Assembly (NCBI GenBank): GCA_001784175.1
Contig: MFPR01000041.1
Coordinates: 57,449-121,448, forward strand
Source: Candidatus Lindowbacteria bacterium RIFCSPLOWO2_12_FULL_62_27
GTDB taxonomy: Bacteria; Lindowbacteria; 2-12-FULL-62-27
Length of the DNA stretch: 64,000 nt
Direction: 5' to 3'
The notes beneath the pieces were generated by a model. The model searched no databases, was not told the origin of the DNA, and was given only the letters and a program-made list of their open reading frames with translations. Below, piece after piece: positions 21,873-29,954 of the stretch. Position 1 is the stretch's first letter. Each line of letters begins with the position of its first letter. Made by a program: the position numbers and the translations under genes.

Positions 21873-21876
21873 ATGA
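20959..21876 (+). CDS. REP-associated tyrosine transposase (RAYT, Y1_Tnp domain)
   Basis: Single-strand DNA transposase of the HUH/Y1 superfamily, 305 residues. ATG at 20959 with AGGAG 6 bases upstream. The domain opening WYHVVARGNERRSIF, the HUH motif in LVPNHVHLLIHRG and KGHLFEGRYHAYLV are characteristic; the catalytic Tyr is expected in LVRYIHRNLPEAG. The C-terminal third holds a DnaA-C-like helix-turn-helix (VIEKVAKHRRVSV, then TEISRYFQRCPASITTVVRR), also usual in long RAYTs. The gene looks intact. Its last codons are part of the right inverted repeat. Confidence 0.92.
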   Translation: MSRAVRVDIEGCWYHVVARGNERRSIFTSDEERGYYLRLLDEVTRLSGASFSAYSLVPNHVHLLIHRGRQSLARMMQRLHGNYAGHFNRRHRRKGHLFEGRYHAYLVTHDRYLAALVRYIHRNLPEAGLGKENWNRLWSSHRLYINQNQRPWTQWRPAPGYGGARGTRSYRELMGDSAGSALPPFVPERPWAYGTAGSWRKYERRKEGREGRKRRELRGVEALERVIEKVAKHRRVSVISLQSDSRLRAITKVRNEAILNCLAAGHGPTEISRYFQRCPASITTVVRRYGDPRKENKLINIGLTP

Positions 21877-21926
21877 CCCCTAGGTCTGACCCCATGACCC
21901 CCCCATGACCCCCATGACCCCCATGA
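21861..21926. repeat. Tandem repeat right of the RAYT element
   Basis: Two 21-base copies of AGGTCTGACCCCATGACCCC plus one base (21861-21881, 21882-21902) are followed by shorter CCATGACCCCC units to about 21926. The first copy overlaps the right inverted repeat of the RAYT element, so the array is probably a by-product of its activity. Confidence 0.8.
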
Positions 21927-21934
21927 AGTGAAAT

Positions 21935-22921
21935 ATGCCATCTCAGTTGAGAAGTAAAGAATCGACACTCCGGTTTGTTGGAATGATCCTCATTCTGGTC
22001 ACGGTCTTACTGTGGACGGGACAGGTCGTGATCTCTCTCACCATGCTTGATGAGCAGACAATCGAAAACCGGCTGGATGTGGCCATCGCTGTGACCCCTG
22101 TCGTCAAACAACCTTGGAAGACGGAATGGTTTATACCGGGAATCTATAAATGTGTCGGTTTCTCATTCACGCCTGAATCCGATATACCCATTCCCGCTCA
22201 TCAGAAAATCACTTTCCTATCGCACAACCGGATGCGCATCAACGGAGTCATTGTCAGGCAGGACGACGGAAAACGATTCCGGGTCCAGATGGAGGGGACA
22301 GATATCTGGATAACAAGGGACAGCATTCGAACGGGGGCGGAAATCCGCCAGGAAGATATCGACAGTTTGGAGCGATCACCGCATAGTTTCGCCGGTCGGC
22401 GAATGTTGTGGTCATTCCTACTCACAGGTGTTTTCGGAATCACCGGGGTGATCATTCTATTGTATGTGGATAGAAAAGGGAGGCTTGCAGCGGCTCCTTC
22501 AAGCGAACAAGCGGAGGCGATTGCGGTTATTTCAGGCCGACGCCTGAAAATCGCACGACTTTCATTCGCGGTCACGTGGGCGCTGGCCGCAGCATTCGCA
22601 ACATCCATGATAGGAACAACCATTGGACCTTGGTTTGTCCGCCGATATTTTGAACCAGCCATACACGAGGTTATTCTCGAAGATATGTATGACTGGCCCC
22701 TCATCAATATTATTCTCCTCATCCTGCCTGCCATCATCTACTCGTATTTCTACAAATTCGTCTTCAACTGTTACTCAGACAAGGATGGATGGAACAGGAT
22801 GATCCGGGACCTCATGACTGATTCGCCTTACTCCAAGCCGATTATCTGCGGCGGATTTTTCGCGGGACTTGTCATGCCGACGGTTTATGCGTTGGTGAGG
22901 TATTTTGTATTTCATGGATAA
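21935..22921 (+). CDS. Hypothetical multi-pass membrane protein
   Basis: A 328-residue protein that I do not recognise. One membrane helix near the N-terminus (residues ~14-35, VGMILILVTVLLWTGQVVIS) is followed by a ~120-residue beta-rich extracytoplasmic part (about residues 45-150). Helices then follow around 157-175 (SFLLTGVFGITGVIILLY), 210-230, 255-278 (LINIILLILPAIIYSYFYKF) and 305-322. The start lies just right of the RAYT tandem repeat, and the 3' end overlaps the phosphoesterase gene, so these two are probably one unit. GC content is lower than in the flanking blocks, which fits acquisition together with the RAYT region. Confidence 0.65.
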   Translation: MPSQLRSKESTLRFVGMILILVTVLLWTGQVVISLTMLDEQTIENRLDVAIAVTPVVKQPWKTEWFIPGIYKCVGFSFTPESDIPIPAHQKITFLSHNRMRINGVIVRQDDGKRFRVQMEGTDIWITRDSIRTGAEIRQEDIDSLERSPHSFAGRRMLWSFLLTGVFGITGVIILLYVDRKGRLAAAPSSEQAEAIAVISGRRLKIARLSFAVTWALAAAFATSMIGTTIGPWFVRRYFEPAIHEVILEDMYDWPLINIILLILPAIIYSYFYKFVFNCYSDKDGWNRMIRDLMTDSPYSKPIICGGFFAGLVMPTVYALVRYFVFHG

Positions 22922-23795
22922 TGCTTCGACCCTGTCACGACGCGTTTTTTTAAAAGGCACACTGGCCGCTGCCGCGGTTGTGGGGGCTGGCTGCGCGATT
23001 GACGGAGTTTTCGGCGAACCGAACTGGATAGAATGTCCAGAGGTGCCGGTTGCTGTTCCAAGTCTTCTGAAGGCGTTTGTCGGATACCGGATATTGCATG
23101 TCACAGACATCCACATGGGCACGCCCGGGTCAGAAGACCGGCTGCATAGGCTGGTTGAAATATGCAACAGGACGGGCTGCGATCTGATCGCGTTTACCGG
23201 AGATTTCGTCTCCTTCAAGAAATCGATCGGCGGGCTCTCCGAGGCGTTGTCGCAGATCAAGCGTCCGCCCAACGGGATGGTTGCAGTGCTTGGCAATCAC
23301 GATCACTGGACAGACCATAATGCCCTGCGAAAGACGCTTGAGCGTCATGGGATCGAAGATCTGACGAACCGTGGACTGCCCATTGAGCGGGCGGGCAGCG
23401 CTCTATGGATCTGCGGCACGGGCGACCTGTGGGAGGACAGGGTGGACGTTTCCACGGCCGTGAAGGATGCGCCGCCGGATATCACGCGGATTCTTTTGTC
23501 CCACAATCCGGACGTGGCTGAAACGCACGTGTTCCCGGAGCATCGGATATCGCTTCAACTTTCCGGACATACCCACGGCGGCCAGGTCAAGATTCCGTTC
23601 GGCCCGGCGCCCCTGGTCCCTTCGGCTTACGGCCAGAAATATCGTGCCGGCCTGGTCAAAGCCCCCCACACGCAGGTATTCGTGTCCAAAGGAGTCGGCG
23701 TCATCAGTCCCCCTGTGCGATTCAACTGCCGCCCGGAAGTCCCGATCCTGCGTCTCGTTTCATGTGGGATTGACCGTGGCCCCGGCGCACTGTAG
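22914..23795 (+). CDS. Tat-exported metallophosphoesterase
   Basis: 293 residues from ATG 22914 (TTG 22905 is an alternative start closer to the GGTGAGG ribosome-binding site). The N-terminus is a twin-arginine signal (SRRVFLKGTLAAAAVVGAG), predicting folded export to the periplasm. The calcineurin-like domain has every metal motif: HVTDIHMG, FTGDFVS, VLGNHDHW, LLSHNPDV and SGHTHGGQVKIPFG. It is related to the membrane-anchored enzyme at 13174. The YaeI/YkuE group of lipid-envelope phosphoesterases is the nearest comparison; the substrate is unknown. Its start overlaps the membrane-protein gene by 8 bases. Confidence 0.87.
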   Translation: MDNASTLSRRVFLKGTLAAAAVVGAGCAIDGVFGEPNWIECPEVPVAVPSLLKAFVGYRILHVTDIHMGTPGSEDRLHRLVEICNRTGCDLIAFTGDFVSFKKSIGGLSEALSQIKRPPNGMVAVLGNHDHWTDHNALRKTLERHGIEDLTNRGLPIERAGSALWICGTGDLWEDRVDVSTAVKDAPPDITRILLSHNPDVAETHVFPEHRISLQLSGHTHGGQVKIPFGPAPLVPSAYGQKYRAGLVKAPHTQVFVSKGVGVISPPVRFNCRPEVPILRLVSCGIDRGPGAL

Positions 23796-23806
23796 GATGC
23801 AGCGTC

Positions 23807-25027
23807 ATGGAGACAGAGACGTTTCAGGATTTTCAGGATTTTCAGAGCCTGGCCCTGCCGGAGGCCCTGAAGGAGAATGTGGCGCATCTTGGGTTTCAGG
23901 CGCCGACGCCCATCCAGGCCCAGACCATTCCCCGGATTCTGTCCGGGCGCGACCTCATCGGGCAGTCGCAGACGGGCAGCGGCAAGACGGCGGCGTACCT
24001 CGTGCCGGTGATCGCGCAGTTGAACGCCGCCCTGCCCGTGGTCCAGGCGATCGTCCTGACCCCGACCCGTGAACTGTGCGTGCAGGTCGCCGAGGTCGCG
24101 AACGACCTCGTCGCGAACACGGGCCTGCGCGTCATGGCGATCTTCGGCGGATTTTCGCTCGACATCCAGTGCGCCGCGCTCCGCCAGGGTGTGCAGCTGG
24201 TGCTGGGCACGCCGGGCCGGGTCAAGGACCTGATGATGCGCGGCCGGCTGGACCTGTCGGGCGTGCGGCATTTCATTCTGGACGAGGCCGACGAGATGCT
24301 TGACATGGGATTTTTGAACGACATCACCTACATCGCGAACCGCACGCCGAAAGTCCGGCAGAACCTGCTGTTTTCCGCCACGATGGCGCCGCCCGTCAAA
24401 CAGCTCATCAACGACTACATGAATCACCCGGAGCACATCGAAATCCAGCAGGTCACGCGCACGGCCGACACGCTCTCGCACCTCTTTGTCCGGGCGCAGG
24501 GCCACGATAAGGACCGTGTGTTGCGGTCGCTGTTGTCGGAGTTCCGGCCGGACGCCGCGCTGATTTTCAGCAACAAGAAACATGCCGTGCCCCGGATCGC
24601 CCGCGCCCTCCGGGGTGGGGCGATGCCGGTCGAATATCTGCACGGGGGGCTCGAGCAGGAGGACCGGATGCGGATCATGAGACAGTTTCGGGACGGCCGG
24701 ATTCAAGTGCTGGTATGTACCGACGTCGCGGCGCGCGGCCTCGACGTTCTTTCCGTGGGCCTCGTCGTCAACTACGATATCCCGCCCGACCCCGACATCT
24801 ACGTCCACCGCGTGGGCCGGACGGGCCGGATCGGCGAGAAGGGCACGGCGGTGAGCCTGGTGGCCAATCACGAGATGGCCCTCCTGCACCGCATCGAGTC
24901 CCACGCGCGGATCCGGATGCAGCCCTACGCGCCGGCGGGCGAGCCGGCGAGCTCGAAATCCTCCTCAGACTCGAAGAATTCCCGCCGGAAGAGAGGGCAC
25001 GACCGGCATTCCGGCCGGCGCCGGTGA
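23807..25027 (+). CDS. DEAD-box ATP-dependent RNA helicase
   Basis: Unwinds RNA duplexes (ribosome assembly, mRNA decay or cold response in known relatives). 406 residues with all core motifs: Q-motif (GFQAPTPIQ), motif I SQTGSGKT, PTRELC, the DEAD box in ILDEADEML, FSATMAP, VCTDVAARGLDV and HRVGRTGR. It opens with an odd FQDFQDFQ tandem. It ends with a basic, Ser-rich tail (NSRRKRGHDRHSGRRR), common in RNA-binding members. The last ~100 bases overlap, on the opposite strand, the 3' end of the DNA glycosylase gene, so the basic tail is antisense to that enzyme's cysteine cluster. Confidence 0.95.
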   Translation: METETFQDFQDFQSLALPEALKENVAHLGFQAPTPIQAQTIPRILSGRDLIGQSQTGSGKTAAYLVPVIAQLNAALPVVQAIVLTPTRELCVQVAEVANDLVANTGLRVMAIFGGFSLDIQCAALRQGVQLVLGTPGRVKDLMMRGRLDLSGVRHFILDEADEMLDMGFLNDITYIANRTPKVRQNLLFSATMAPPVKQLINDYMNHPEHIEIQQVTRTADTLSHLFVRAQGHDKDRVLRSLLSEFRPDAALIFSNKKHAVPRIARALRGGAMPVEYLHGGLEQEDRMRIMRQFRDGRIQVLVCTDVAARGLDVLSVGLVVNYDIPPDPDIYVHRVGRTGRIGEKGTAVSLVANHEMALLHRIESHARIRMQPYAPAGEPASSKSSSDSKNSRRKRGHDRHSGRRR

Positions 25028-25758
25028 CAGGATCGTTTTCCGATTTCGACGATCTGCGCGTGATAGTCGTTCCACAGCGGCGCGCGCCGCGGCAGGTTTG
25101 ACTCGAACCACGCGCGGATCTCGTCATAGGGTTCTGCGCCGCTTAAGAAACCGTGCCGGCTGAAAATCCGCCGCGTGTACGCGTCCACCACAAAAACGGG
25201 CTGTTCCAGCGCATAGAGTAAAATGGAGTCGGCCGTTTCCGGGCCGATCCCGTGGACGCTCAATAGCCGTTCGCGCGCAAGCGCCGTTTTCCATCGCATC
25301 ATCGACGTCATTGGGTTCGACCCGATGCCATGGATGGCATCGTACCCGGAGCGGTCATGGATGGACCGCTTGACGGAGGGTGCGGGCGCGTGGTCCCGCA
25401 AAAATCGGACAAAGGCTTTCAACTTTTTCGCCTTCTGATTGAAATACCCGGACGAGCGTATCAGCCGTGCCAGCCGGCTGCACGGGATTCTCCGGAGGCC
25501 CGGGACTGAGAGGACGCCCCGGCGATGGAGTTCCATCATCGCCTTTGAGACGTTGGTCCACGCGGTATTTTGCGTGAGGATCGCTCCGACCGCAATTTCA
25601 ACCCGCTGCCGTTCCGTCAGCCGTTTCCGGTCCGGATCGTACGCCGGCCGGGCTTCGGACCCGGCGCCTCGCCGGAACACCGGCCACCAGCCGCGCGGAC
25701 CGTGGGCGCGTTTCATGGCGGCATAGATGCCCGTCAGGATTTTCCGCATTACCCCCAT
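24925..25758 (-). CDS. Endonuclease III-superfamily DNA glycosylase (MagIII-like)
   Basis: HhH-GPD base-excision glycosylase, 277 residues from the ATG at 25758 (AGAGGA ribosome-binding site upstream; the frame extends to 25866 without family similarity). Motifs: GAILTQNTAWTNV, LARLIRSSGYFNQKAKKL, and the helix-hairpin-helix VHGIGPETADSILLYA with the catalytic Asp in VVDAYTRR. The lyase lysine of EndoIII is Glu here (GPETAD), so a monofunctional alkyl-base glycosylase is more likely. The C-terminal [4Fe-4S] cluster has three cysteines (C-X6-C-X2-C) but no fourth at the usual spacing. A ~30-residue insertion with palindromic DNA sits before the HhH. Confidence 0.82.
   Translation of the reverse strand: MGVMRKILTGIYAAMKRAHGPRGWWPVFRRGAGSEARPAYDPDRKRLTERQRVEIAVGAILTQNTAWTNVSKAMMELHRRGVLSVPGLRRIPCSRLARLIRSSGYFNQKAKKLKAFVRFLRDHAPAPSVKRSIHDRSGYDAIHGIGSNPMTSMMRWKTALARERLLSVHGIGPETADSILLYALEQPVFVVDAYTRRIFSRHGFLSGAEPYDEIRAWFESNLPRRAPLWNDYHAQIVEIGKRSCHRRRPECRSCPLFRREFFESEEDFELAGSPAGA
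25324..25370. repeat. Two adjacent palindromes inside the glycosylase gene
   Basis: GATGCCAT-GG-ATGGCATC (25324-25341) is a perfect 8-base-arm palindrome. Nine bases later AGCGGTC-ATGGATG-GACCGCT (25350-25370) forms a 7-base-arm hairpin. Both contain CATGGATGG. They fall in a stretch coding for residues that have no counterpart in the family and keep the frame, which resembles an in-frame palindromic-element insertion. Confidence 0.6.
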
Positions 25759-25968
25759 CTTATCCTCTTTGTAATTTGGATTACAGCGTGGAAGCGGGAA
25801 GTTCTGGAGCCCCGAGAATTCTCCTTGACCTTTTCGCCCGGATGATCTAGGGTCTGCGACCGCCAAGGTGCTCGGGTGGGCATGATCCGCATCTTTCTTG
25901 CGCTTACCTGATAGGGCTCCGCGGACGGGAATCGGAACATCGAAGATTCAACTAAACATGGAGATGCC

Positions 25969-28149
25969 ATGGGCGACGGATTACACCATCCGCCGGTGGG
26001 GGTTCTTCTTGCCATCGGGCGGAAATATGCGGCGATTCTGACCACGGTCGGGATTTGTTTTCTGTTCTGCGTTTTGGCGCGGCCCGCGGCCGCCGTGGAC
26101 GCGGGCGCGGTCGCCGTCCGGGTGGACGAGTTCAAGAGCGACGTGACGGTGGCGATCACCAAGGTCAACGGCCGGACCGTGGTCGAGGTCCTGAAACGCG
26201 AGATCGAGAAGGCGATGGAGGCCGACGGGGCGTTCCGGGTCGAGGCGACGGCGCAGTCTTCGCTGAACGGCACGATCCGTGAACTGACCGTCGGGGACAT
26301 CCGATTAAACGACGCGGGCCAGGTCATTCAAAAACGCGTGAAAGTACGGCTGGATTTCGCCGCGCTGAACGAGGTTTCCGGCCGCGAAGCCATCCATCGA
26401 ATCAACTTCACCAGAGAACTTGAATACTATACCGAACTTTATTCGCTTGATCTCGGAAAAACCGACAAGCGCATGTTCGAGGAGAAATTTCTGCCCGACC
26501 TGGCCAGGGCGATCCTGGCGGAGTTGAAGCGCGTGCGCAAGAAATTGCCGCAAGTCAAAGGCAAGACCATCACCCTGTCCAAAGACGAACAGGGCGAGCT
26601 GAACCAGATCGGCAAGGGCGCGCGGAAGCTCGTGAGCGGGACGGTGGAACTGGACAACGAGCGGATCAACATCGCCAAGGGCGACGTCACGGCGGGCGGC
26701 GCGGCGTACCGGCACACGAGCCGGATCATCCAGACGACGACGGTGAAACTCGAACCGGTGCAGTGGGACGAGTCGGAACTCAAAGGCGTGACGATCGTCA
26801 AAGACCAGCCGAACGACCTGCGGAATGTGACGATGCAGCAGGGACTGCTCGAGTACAAGATCGACGCGGACAACCAGCTCAAGGCCGGCACGGTGAGCGC
26901 GTCGCTGTCGAAGATGGCGTTCGACCAGACGGTGAAGGGCCTGACGTTCGAGCGGAAGATGAAGTTCGGCGAGTACGACCAGACGTGGATGCTGATGGGC
27001 GGGAGGGAGTTCAAGTCGAACGGGAGCGGGGATCTGCCTCGGTACAGTTACGGATCGTACTGGAAGTCATCCTTTGGCGCCGCCGGCGACGTCCAGTTCA
27101 CGGTCGACTTCACGCGCGACCGCGACCCGTCGGTCGTGTCGGGCGCGCGGCAGGACTTCGACAACCGCATCTACGGCGTGAGCGGGAAATTCAAGACGCC
27201 GGTCGGCACGGAACTGGCGTACGACCTCGCTCGCTCGAAACACCGGGCGGACGACCAGCTCGACACGCAGACGCTGTACGGCAGCGTCCATGACGTGAAA
27301 CTGACGCAGAAACTCAAAAATCTGACGGTGAAAGGCGAATACTTTTTCGGCGACGAGAAATTCACGACGGTGTTCGGCAGCGCGACGACGGACCGCAAAA
27401 AGGTCGGTTACGGCGCGGACCTGCCGGCGACGCTGGGGCCGGTGGAGGTCAAACTGGCGGCGGATATGTCGCGGACGACCAAGATCACCGCGAAATCGAC
27501 GACGGACGTCCTCGCGCAGGGGTCGGCGAATTTCACGCTGGCGCCGTTCAAGGACATGGACAACAAATATATGAAGGACATGTCGCTGACGCACGAGCAG
27601 TCGATGCGGCATTCGTACGACGACGTGCTGGACGGGACGGCGCAGTCCAAGGACAACGACAATTACAGATTCGGGTACGGCCTGACGAACAAATTCGGCG
27701 ACGCCTACACGCTGGGCCTCAAATTCGACGAGGAGCATGAGCACAACCGGCTGACGGGCGGGTTGTTTCTGACGAAGGAATACAAATGGGACAACACGAT
27801 CTCGCGGACGCTGTGGGAGAAGGTCAAGGCCGACCTCAAGGCGAACTACCGCGACAAATTCGCGGGCGGGACGACCGACCGATTTCTCACCTACGGCGGG
27901 ACGTTTTCGCGCGAGTGGGACACGCTCAAGGCGCAGTTCGACTATCTGCACGACGTCAAGCGCGGCACGACGAGGAGCCAGAACACGACGAAAGACCGGT
28001 TCACGCTGGATCTGTCCTACGCCAGGGATATCGGGCATTACAAAACGACGACCACGCTTCGCGGCGACTACGAGCGAAATCACTTCACGGATTTCAGCAA
28101 TAAATACAACAAACTGACGACCACCGTGAACGTCAAGATCAATTTTTAG
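25969..28149 (+). CDS. Exported protein with LptE-like N-terminal domain and beta-barrel C-terminus
   Basis: 726 residues with a signal peptide (GICFLFCVLARPAAA). Residues ~45-175 resemble the LptE/LPS-assembly lipoprotein fold: VLKREIEKAMEADGAFRV, SSLNGTIREL, a strand-rich part, then FLPDLARAILAELKRV. From about residue 225 on the protein is almost all amphipathic strands with alternating aromatic residues (KVGYGADLPATL, YKWDNTISRTLW, FTLDLSYARD), ending in VNVKINF with a terminal Phe, as in outer-membrane beta-barrels. There is no lipobox. I infer an outer-membrane protein; a role in envelope assembly is only a guess. ATG at 25969 has GGAG upstream. Confidence 0.65.
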   Translation: MGDGLHHPPVGVLLAIGRKYAAILTTVGICFLFCVLARPAAAVDAGAVAVRVDEFKSDVTVAITKVNGRTVVEVLKREIEKAMEADGAFRVEATAQSSLNGTIRELTVGDIRLNDAGQVIQKRVKVRLDFAALNEVSGREAIHRINFTRELEYYTELYSLDLGKTDKRMFEEKFLPDLARAILAELKRVRKKLPQVKGKTITLSKDEQGELNQIGKGARKLVSGTVELDNERINIAKGDVTAGGAAYRHTSRIIQTTTVKLEPVQWDESELKGVTIVKDQPNDLRNVTMQQGLLEYKIDADNQLKAGTVSASLSKMAFDQTVKGLTFERKMKFGEYDQTWMLMGGREFKSNGSGDLPRYSYGSYWKSSFGAAGDVQFTVDFTRDRDPSVVSGARQDFDNRIYGVSGKFKTPVGTELAYDLARSKHRADDQLDTQTLYGSVHDVKLTQKLKNLTVKGEYFFGDEKFTTVFGSATTDRKKVGYGADLPATLGPVEVKLAADMSRTTKITAKSTTDVLAQGSANFTLAPFKDMDNKYMKDMSLTHEQSMRHSYDDVLDGTAQSKDNDNYRFGYGLTNKFGDAYTLGLKFDEEHEHNRLTGGLFLTKEYKWDNTISRTLWEKVKADLKANYRDKFAGGTTDRFLTYGGTFSREWDTLKAQFDYLHDVKRGTTRSQNTTKDRFTLDLSYARDIGHYKTTTTLRGDYERNHFTDFSNKYNKLTTTVNVKINF

Positions 28150-28171
28150 GGCGAATTCCGAGTGCTCCCCG

Positions 28172-29947
28172 ATGCGATCTGACGCGAAAATGACGAACCC
28201 CGTGTACGGCCTGTTCGGACGCTTCGTTCCGCCCGCCGCGCTCGTGGCGGCCCTCTGCTTTTCCTTCCCCGCGTTCGCCGACCTGCCGGTGCCCGTCCGA
28301 AGCCCGAACGTCGAAGTCGGCAGTCCCAAATCGCCCCGCGCCGTCTACGCGCCCGGTGAAGTCGCCGGCATCGAGGTCAAGGTGAAAAACAAGAGCGCGA
28401 TGGAAATCCAAGCCATCATCCTGCTTGACATCGTCCTTCCCGACGGCGCTACGCAGCAGCTTCGATCGGATGTTCAGGCCGTCGACGCGCGCAAATCCAA
28501 AACCGTCTCCGTCCAATACGCGATCCCGGCCGACGCGCCGAACGGAACGTATTACGCCCGCGTCTACATCCGGAATCCCTACATCCGCGAACCGTACTAC
28601 GTAGACGATGCGGTGAAGGTCTTTGAGGTAAAAGGGGGCCGCGCATTGGACACGGAAGTTGAGATTGTGGAGAAGACCGTCGCGTCGGATGCCGACTGGC
28701 CCGGAGCGGCGGAGGGTTCCGGAATTCCCGTGAAGTCGATGCCGTTCGCGCCGAAGCAGAAGTCGGTGGCCTCGACCCTTACGCCGGAATTCACATGGCC
28801 CCGGCATCCGCAGGCGGTTTCTTACAAGGTCTATGTATCGAAAGTTCCCTTCTCCAGCGCCAACGTCATCATGGCCCAGGGCGTGACCGACCTCAAGTAT
28901 ACATTCGATCCGGAGGATGCATCGCTGCCTTTGGCCGACGGCCGGACCTATGCGTTCACGATCCTTCCGAAAAATTCGGCCGGCGCCACGATGGTCGGCG
29001 ATCTCAACGGGTTCTTCAGCACATTCACCGTTCAACTGTCCGCGCCCTCGGCCGCCAAAAAGGATGCACTCGACATCAAACTCAACGACATTTCCACGAC
29101 GGCCGCGTCGTCCGGAACCGAGGTTTACTGGAACAAGGAAGATGTCCCGGCCGGCACGTTGACGATTTCCGGCACGGTCCCGAACTTCACCGACGTGGGC
29201 CGGCTGCCCGAGTCGGACGAACCGTCGTACTGGCTGGCCGCGGAGGACGCCGGCAAGATCGTCGCCGAGCAGTCGTTGGCCAACGAGAAAATCCGAAAGG
29301 TGTGGATATCGACCGACAACGGCGCGAATTTCGCACTGCTCACGCTCGAAAAGGTGGATGCCTCAACCGGCGCATTCAGCCATGTCATCAAGCTTACCGC
29401 GAGCGCCGACTATTATCTCAAATTCAAAGTCGAAACGACGACGGGCCGATCCGCCGTCATCGAACCGAGCGGCGTCAAGATCATCCACTACAAGCATGCG
29501 GACCAGGCGGAAGCGCTCAAGGAACTATTGAACAATCTCAAGAACGCGCTGGTCAACAACGACCGCGCCGCGCTGATGGATATCATTCACCCGGACTGGA
29601 TCAGCACCGACGCCGATTTCGTGGACAAGAGCAAATTTGAAAATACGATCCGCGAGTTGTTCACCAAGACCACGACCACCCTGATCACCTGGTCGACCGA
29701 AAATACCGACATCATCTCTCCGGGCCGCCGGGTCACGCTGACCTGCACGTGGCGGCAGAAGATGACGCATCCGACATTCAACGCGACACGCGACATCAAC
29801 ACGACTCTGCGGCTGGACGTGCGCAGGGAAAACGGCAAGTGGCTCATCCGCGAGGATATCGACCTCGTGATCTTCCGCGCGAATTTCGGCATGACCCTGA
29901 CCGTCAATCCCCATGGATTGCTGCCTCCGGGCTATGGCACGCGATAA
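28172..29947 (+). CDS. Secreted multidomain protein: NEW3-like beta-sandwich, fibronectin-like part, SnoaL-like C-terminus
   Basis: 591 residues. A signal peptide ends near PAFA at about residue 36. A NEW3-like beta-sandwich follows (YAPGEVAGIEVKVKNKS to YVDDAVKVFEV, residues ~50-150), the kind found in archaeal and bacterial surface proteins. Next is a fibronectin-like segment (TPEFTWPRHPQAVSYKVYVS, residues ~205-290), then another beta region. The C-terminal ~130 residues look like a SnoaL/DUF4440-type fold: ALKELLNNLKNALVNNDRAAL, then TTTLITWSTENTDI and GKWLIREDIDL. The gene starts 22 bases after the barrel protein and is followed at once by the NHL protein. No catalytic site is evident; a surface or matrix role is likely. 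Confidence 0.65.
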   Translation: MRSDAKMTNPVYGLFGRFVPPAALVAALCFSFPAFADLPVPVRSPNVEVGSPKSPRAVYAPGEVAGIEVKVKNKSAMEIQAIILLDIVLPDGATQQLRSDVQAVDARKSKTVSVQYAIPADAPNGTYYARVYIRNPYIREPYYVDDAVKVFEVKGGRALDTEVEIVEKTVASDADWPGAAEGSGIPVKSMPFAPKQKSVASTLTPEFTWPRHPQAVSYKVYVSKVPFSSANVIMAQGVTDLKYTFDPEDASLPLADGRTYAFTILPKNSAGATMVGDLNGFFSTFTVQLSAPSAAKKDALDIKLNDISTTAASSGTEVYWNKEDVPAGTLTISGTVPNFTDVGRLPESDEPSYWLAAEDAGKIVAEQSLANEKIRKVWISTDNGANFALLTLEKVDASTGAFSHVIKLTASADYYLKFKVETTTGRSAVIEPSGVKIIHYKHADQAEALKELLNNLKNALVNNDRAALMDIIHPDWISTDADFVDKSKFENTIRELFTKTTTTLITWSTENTDIISPGRRVTLTCTWRQKMTHPTFNATRDINTTLRLDVRRENGKWLIREDIDLVIFRANFGMTLTVNPHGLLPPGYGTR

Positions 29948-29954
29948 CGAGCGG

